Virus record (IMG/VR): IMGVR_UViG_3300030109_004497
Span: 1-30,735 of that record
Source: a virus
DNA: 30,735 bases
Strand: one strand, 5' to 3'
Part shown: positions 27,524-30,735 of the stretch, piece by piece
Position numbering within the stretch: position 1 is the first letter of the stretch
Layout: each line of letters starts with the position of its first letter
Notes under the pieces: generated by a model
What the model saw: the letters and a program-made list of their open reading frames with translations, nothing else
Database searches by the model: none
What the model was told of the DNA's origin: nothing
Translations under genes and position numbers: made by a program

Positions 27524-27552
27524 AATTTACGAAGATTTTGGTAAATAGTCAA
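27524..27552 (-). promoter_or_regulatory. sigma70-like promoter P12
   Basis: Minus-strand TTGACT (27547-27552), 17-nt spacer ending in CG, TAAATT (27524-27529). It sits across the last codons of the nucleosidase gene and drives the 27496-22472 operon. Confidence 0.75.
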
Positions 27553-28231
27553 GCACTTTTTTCTTAAATTCTACAATACCTTTTCCAACATTCTCTTCCC
27601 AATCATTACTAGCATCTGGATCAGCTGTATCTGTAATATATTTAAACGATATAAATGGTACATCATATAACTTACATACTTTTGCTAGAGCATAAGATTC
27701 CATATCTACCACATCTCCCATAGTTTTATCTTGTACAAAAGAATCACCACTACCACATAGAGCCTTCTTACCTATAGGATTAAACTCTGATTCACTCTGA
27801 ACTATTATTGGAATGTCTTCTTCAAATGGTGTCTGACCTAACCTTAAACCAAGTGGAGTTACATCCATATCTCTCTGAACAAATCGTGTGCAATCTACCA
27901 AGTCACCTTTTCTATATTCCCAATGTTGTGAACCAGCAGTTCCATAATTAATTACTAAATCATATGGTATATGTGAACCAAACTTACCAAATTTCTGTGT
28001 TAGTTTAAATGTGGCATTTACCTTACCAACTCCAGTATATAGAACATCATAGTCATCCAATTGTCCTTGAGTCTCTATTGGTAGAGCACAAACAATAAGT
28101 GTTTTCTTTTTAATATTTCCGTAACCCATTAAATTTGTATTTCCTTTTGTATGTTTAGGTTCGTATGGACACATCAAACAACCATGTCCGCAACAATAAC
28201 CTCTTTCTGTTAAAAACTCCCTTGATAACAT
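27527..28231 (-). CDS. Cys-rich domain fused to MTA/SAH nucleosidase-like enzyme
   Basis: This is a 234-residue protein. The first 35 residues hold FLTERGYCCGHGCLMCPYEP, a C-C-x2-G-C-x2-C-P-Y knuckle as in DUF5522 proteins. Residues from about 40 form a purine-nucleosidase fold: TLIVCALPIETQG, GTAGSQHWEYRKGDLVDCTR, GDVVDMESYALAKVCKL with the catalytic Glu, and KYITDTADPDASNDW with the catalytic Asp. The class splits methylthioadenosine or S-adenosylhomocysteine to adenine (futalosine hydrolase is a relative). This fits the SAM-using methyltransferases nearby, with Apt encoded two genes upstream to salvage the adenine. It overlaps phoH by 1 nt. The fusion is unusual, and the frame is continuous across the joint. 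Confidence 0.8.
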   Translation of the reverse strand: MLSREFLTERGYCCGHGCLMCPYEPKHTKGNTNLMGYGNIKKKTLIVCALPIETQGQLDDYDVLYTGVGKVNATFKLTQKFGKFGSHIPYDLVINYGTAGSQHWEYRKGDLVDCTRFVQRDMDVTPLGLRLGQTPFEEDIPIIVQSESEFNPIGKKALCGSGDSFVQDKTMGDVVDMESYALAKVCKLYDVPFISFKYITDTADPDASNDWEENVGKGIVEFKKKVLDYLPKSS

Positions 28232-28956
28232 TAGTCATGACTTAAATCTATTTCATGTTCATCCTCGTATGTCTTCAAGATTCTCTTAACCAATGGATGT
28301 CTAACACAATCTTCTCTATTAAATGCCATGTGATTAACACCCTCGACACCTTTTAATCTAAACCAAGCATCATAGAAACCACTCTTCTCGTATGCTGTAA
28401 CTCCGTTAGCCTTGAACTTATCACATTGTGACATGTCACCTTGTATAATCATCTTACAATTTTCAGATATTCTTGTCATCAAAGTCTTGATTTGCATAGG
28501 TGAAACATTCTGAGCCTCATCAAGTATCACATAACAATTCTCTAAGTTAACTCCCCTCAGAAAGTTTAACACTCCAATCTCTAATTTATTATCCGAAATC
28601 ATCTTGGTTGCTCTAGCCTTACCAATAATCTTGTCTAATATCGTAAAGGTGGATTCATTATATTGTTGTATCTTTTGACTCAACTCACCTGGTAAGTATC
28701 CTAACTTATCTTCATTACCAACGTCTACTGTAGGATTTATTATAATGAGTTTATGATAAGGTGTCCCTCTTCTTAACACATCTTGTAGAGCTCTATAGAT
28801 GGACACATAAGTTTTACCAGTCCCAGCTATCCCATGACACAATACAAGTTGAGTATCTTCCTCTCCTATTATATTGTAGAATATGTTTTGATTTGCTGTT
28901 CTCGGATTGAAATTGTTTACTATCTTTGGTATGGCACCGATTGTTTTTCTAGGCAT
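28231..28956 (-). CDS. phoH: PhoH-like ATPase
   Basis: This 241-residue protein has Walker A GIAGTGKT (42-49), Walker B YVILDEAQN (142-150), and the PhoH-typical PTVDVGNEDKLGYLPGEL and IQGDMSQCD blocks. PhoH proteins are widespread in marine phages; the related PhoH2 and PhoH proteins are ribonuclease/helicase-like ATPases, but the phage function is unsettled. No phosphate-box promoter was seen upstream. It overlaps apt by 8 nt and the nucleosidase gene by 1 nt. Confidence 0.93.
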   Translation of the reverse strand: MPRKTIGAIPKIVNNFNPRTANQNIFYNIIGEEDTQLVLCHGIAGTGKTYVSIYRALQDVLRRGTPYHKLIIINPTVDVGNEDKLGYLPGELSQKIQQYNESTFTILDKIIGKARATKMISDNKLEIGVLNFLRGVNLENCYVILDEAQNVSPMQIKTLMTRISENCKMIIQGDMSQCDKFKANGVTAYEKSGFYDAWFRLKGVEGVNHMAFNREDCVRHPLVKRILKTYEDEHEIDLSHD

Positions 28957-29440
28957 ATTTTACTACTGACCTCACATTTAAGTTAAAGTTATCGATTCTT
29001 GGAACATATTTCAAATCAACTAAAACTAAATTACCTACCACTTCGTATCCAGCCTTTTCAGCCAAATTATTAGTTGCCTGTAATGTCCCACCTGTTGCTA
29101 ATACATCATCAACTATAACCACTTGACCATTACCTGGTTGTAATTCTAACGTAGCAGTTCCATACTCTAAATCATATGTCTCACTAACAAATTCGCCAGA
29201 TGTTTTACCTTGTTTTCTAGCACATACTACACCACCACCAAAATAAGTGGCAAGTGCTGAAGAAAAAAGATAACCACGAGAGTCTATCCCAATCCAATAA
29301 TCTGGTAACCTAACTTGTCTACCCATATCCACAAGAGCAGACCTAAATGTCTCTTGGTCTGCAAGTAATGGTGATATGTCTTTAAAGTCAATTCCATCTA
29401 TTGGAAAGTTCGGTACTTCTTTTATAAATTCTTTATACAT
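28949..29440 (-). CDS. apt: adenine phosphoribosyltransferase
   Basis: This 163-residue protein has the PRPP-binding signature VVIVDDVLATGGT (107-119), the family start NFPIDGIDFKDISPLL and the GIDSRGYLF loop (51-59). It converts adenine and PRPP to AMP in the cytoplasm. It is near the family's usual length (about 170-180). It stands in one operon with phoH and the MTA/SAH nucleosidase, which makes adenine: a plausible salvage pair. ATG 29440 follows the oxygenase gene after 10 nt. Confidence 0.9.
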   Translation of the reverse strand: MYKEFIKEVPNFPIDGIDFKDISPLLADQETFRSALVDMGRQVRLPDYWIGIDSRGYLFSSALATYFGGGVVCARKQGKTSGEFVSETYDLEYGTATLELQPGNGQVVIVDDVLATGGTLQATNNLAEKAGYEVVGNLVLVDLKYVPRIDNFNLNVRSVVKYA

Positions 29441-29450
29441 TTTGTTCCTC

Positions 29451-30062
29451 TTATTTTAGTTTAGGTCCTGCCACCCACACGACCAACGATTTTCTTATCC
29501 CCTTAGTTACAGGATGAACTCTGTGAAATGTATTTGATGGGAACATTATAGCTTCATTCTTTTTTGGTTTCAAAAACCCCCCACCAGGAATTAATAATTC
29601 AAGTTCACCACCATCAAAATCATCATTCAGTAAAATAGACAAACTTATCTTACGATGATTATGTCCAACCCCATTATCTTTATGCCACCCATAATGTGGT
29701 TTTTTATATTTTGATGAATCATAAGTAGTATATTGACATAAATCAACAAATCCAGTTATGGTGTAGTTCCAACCATTTGTATTACAGGTAGCCGTCCAAA
29801 TAGAATCATAAATCCACTTTGTTTTGTGATTGTTTTCAAGCCATCTAATATCTGATGACCTCCATCCTTTGTCTGTGTTAGCTTCGTTAGACATTGTCCC
29901 ATCTACCAATGGAAAACTCTCACATAATTTAATTACTTTTTCTACTTGATTATCTTCAAAGAAGTTCGAAAAGGTATAAAATGGTACGTCAAAATCACTA
30001 GCCCCACCAAAACTCCACTCTTTAGGACCTCCCCAAACGTAATGTTTCTTATTCCCATCCAT
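29451..30062 (-). CDS. 2OG-Fe(II) oxygenase (prolyl-4-hydroxylase type)
   Basis: This 203-residue protein has the iron triad and 2OG-binding residue in the usual order: H127-x-D129 in HYGWHKDNG, the second His at 180 in FPSNTFHRVHPVTKG, and R190 in GIRKSLVVW. The middle LSILLNDDFDGGELEL is the P4H jelly-roll core. Such enzymes are common in marine T4-like phages, and their targets are unknown (proteins, possibly nucleic acids). ATG 30062 has GGAG 8 nt upstream. A GTG at 30071 is less likely. It overlaps thyX by 14 nt. Confidence 0.88.
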   Translation of the reverse strand: MDGNKKHYVWGGPKEWSFGGASDFDVPFYTFSNFFEDNQVEKVIKLCESFPLVDGTMSNEANTDKGWRSSDIRWLENNHKTKWIYDSIWTATCNTNGWNYTITGFVDLCQYTTYDSSKYKKPHYGWHKDNGVGHNHRKISLSILLNDDFDGGELELLIPGGGFLKPKKNEAIMFPSNTFHRVHPVTKGIRKSLVVWVAGPKLK

Positions 30063-30735
30063 GAGCTTCACTCCATATTTCAGTTATTTTTGGAAATGTT
30101 TCATGCATTAATTCTAACAACACCTTGGCATATTCTTGTATCTCTATCTGTGATGTCTTTTCGTTTCTCAACTCAATAAAATTCATGATTGCCTGAAATG
30201 ATGCTGTCCAATAAACTTCGGTGTATTGTGAAAGTGGAAGTATAGCTCTAGCTTGTTCTTTTGCAACTCCCAAATCATTAATGAGTCTATTGTACATATT
30301 AACCGTGGTGGATAATGCAGTATCATAATAGTGTTTAGCTCTTGAGTTGTTTTCTGACTCCAAAACACCCTCACTTGCTTGTTTGTTATCCTCTGATTGT
30401 TTTCTCCATATTTCTGGTATGTAAAACTCCTCTACTGGTACATAACGACCACTAATCTCATTCCACGCATGGTCTTTGGTAGATGAGTTGGATGTTGTCT
30501 CAATCCCAACCACATGTTTGTACCATTGTCTCATTACAAACTCAGGTGCCTTTATATGGAACTGAACTTGTAGATGACGAAATGGTGAATAGTGTTTATA
30601 CTTTGCGAGATACTTTACTAATCTTCTATCAGATGCTGACCACACAGATTTTCTTTTACCAAATGATACACGAGCAGAGTTAACTACTGTTAAGTCATTA
30701 CCAAGTGAATCTACAACCTCAATAAAACCCTTGTC
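30049..30735 (-). CDS. thyX: flavin-dependent thymidylate synthase ThyX (N-terminus outside window)
   Basis: The frame is open to the window edge (229 codons), so the start lies beyond it. Visible features are VVDSLGNDLTVVNSARVSFG, then RRLVKYLAKYKHYSPFRHLQ, QFHIKAPEFVMRQWYKH, WNEISGRYV and LPLSQYTEVYWTASFQAIMN. The ThyX signature RHRxxSxNExSxR is present in a modified form: RHR reads YKH, and about 13 residues (IETTSNSSTKDHA) separate it from the NE-S-R part. The enzyme makes dTMP from dUMP using FAD, NADPH and methylene-tetrahydrofolate, and would feed phage DNA synthesis. It appears to be the first gene of the operon with the oxygenase, apt, phoH and the nucleosidase. Confidence 0.93.
   Translation of the reverse strand, partial: DKGFIEVVDSLGNDLTVVNSARVSFGKRKSVWSASDRRLVKYLAKYKHYSPFRHLQVQFHIKAPEFVMRQWYKHVVGIETTSNSSTKDHAWNEISGRYVPVEEFYIPEIWRKQSEDNKQASEGVLESENNSRAKHYYDTALSTTVNMYNRLINDLGVAKEQARAILPLSQYTEVYWTASFQAIMNFIELRNEKTSQIEIQEYAKVLLELMHETFPKITEIWSEAHGWE

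Noticed and set aside
553-30683. Plus-strand open frames opposite the minus-strand genes
   Set aside because: They lack ribosome-binding sites, are of low complexity or shadow composition, and lie opposite recognised or tightly coupled genes. Only 7803-8024 has a start site, a terminator and no opposing gene.
1-30735. CRISPR arrays, insertion sequences or attachment sites
   Set aside because: No regularly spaced repeats, transposase genes or flanking target duplications were seen. The only exact repeat noted is the 17-mer pair at 8918 and 9003.

Overview
The window looks like a piece of a T4-superfamily (Straboviridae-like or marine T4-like) myovirus genome. A gp55-like late sigma factor is cut by the left edge and a flavin-dependent thymidylate synthase (ThyX) by the right edge. 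Between them lie phage or auxiliary genes typical of aquatic T4-like phages: CobS/CobT-like proteins, PhoH, a 2OG-Fe(II) oxygenase, a PseT-like 3'-phosphatase, an HD hydrolase, two tRNAs and many short unknown genes. The DNA is AT-rich. All protein genes but one (7803-8024) are on the minus strand, so transcription runs from high to low coordinates. The host cannot be fixed. Shine-Dalgarno sequences are clear. The early promoters read TTG-N20-TAnnTTT, which fits a sigma70 host but also resembles the Bacteroidota -33/-7 pattern.

Layout in the direction of transcription. (1) 30735-27527: thyX, 2OG oxygenase, apt, phoH and a Cys-rich/MTA-SAH nucleosidase fusion. (2) 27496-22472: promoter P12 drives three small genes, a large SPPYF-type methyltransferase, a fold-type-II PLP enzyme, a GT-B glycosyltransferase and a TET-associated-type glycosyltransferase, almost all with start/stop overlaps. 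(3) 22392-17189: P11 drives a DUF262-HNH protein, an HD hydrolase, two tandem paralogous SPPYF methyltransferases and a small membrane protein. (4) 17217-16274: two unknown genes with a deleted-looking promoter between them. (5) 16198-11059: P9 drives a CobT-like VWA protein and eleven small genes, including a GIY-YIG nuclease and a SET-domain protein. (6) 11058-10273: a gene-free tract holding two promoters and a strongly structured RNA of about 335 nt with a T-arm-like hairpin. (7) 10272-8880: P6 drives CobS, followed by a 3' region packed with inverted repeats. (8) 8795-7803: an envelope module (MscS-like, TonB C-terminal and, on the plus strand, a small membrane protein). (9) 7684-5232: chains of micro-ORFs, a PseT-like phosphatase, tRNA-Ala and tRNA-Cys. 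(10) 4858-1: small genes, a lytic transglycosylase, a Popeye-like cyclic-nucleotide-domain membrane protein and gp55.

The main themes are as follows. Three methyltransferase-like genes, two glycosyltransferases, a PLP enzyme, a GmrSD/BrxU-like nuclease, and MTA/SAH nucleosidase plus adenine phosphoribosyltransferase together suggest DNA base modification with by-product salvage, though no substrate is proven. CobS and CobT form an ATPase/VWA pair whose operons flank the structured RNA. Near-identical promoters, eleven intact and one shortened, punctuate the minus strand and give the transcription map. Several micro-genes of 28-59 codons are linked to their neighbours by stop/start overlaps.
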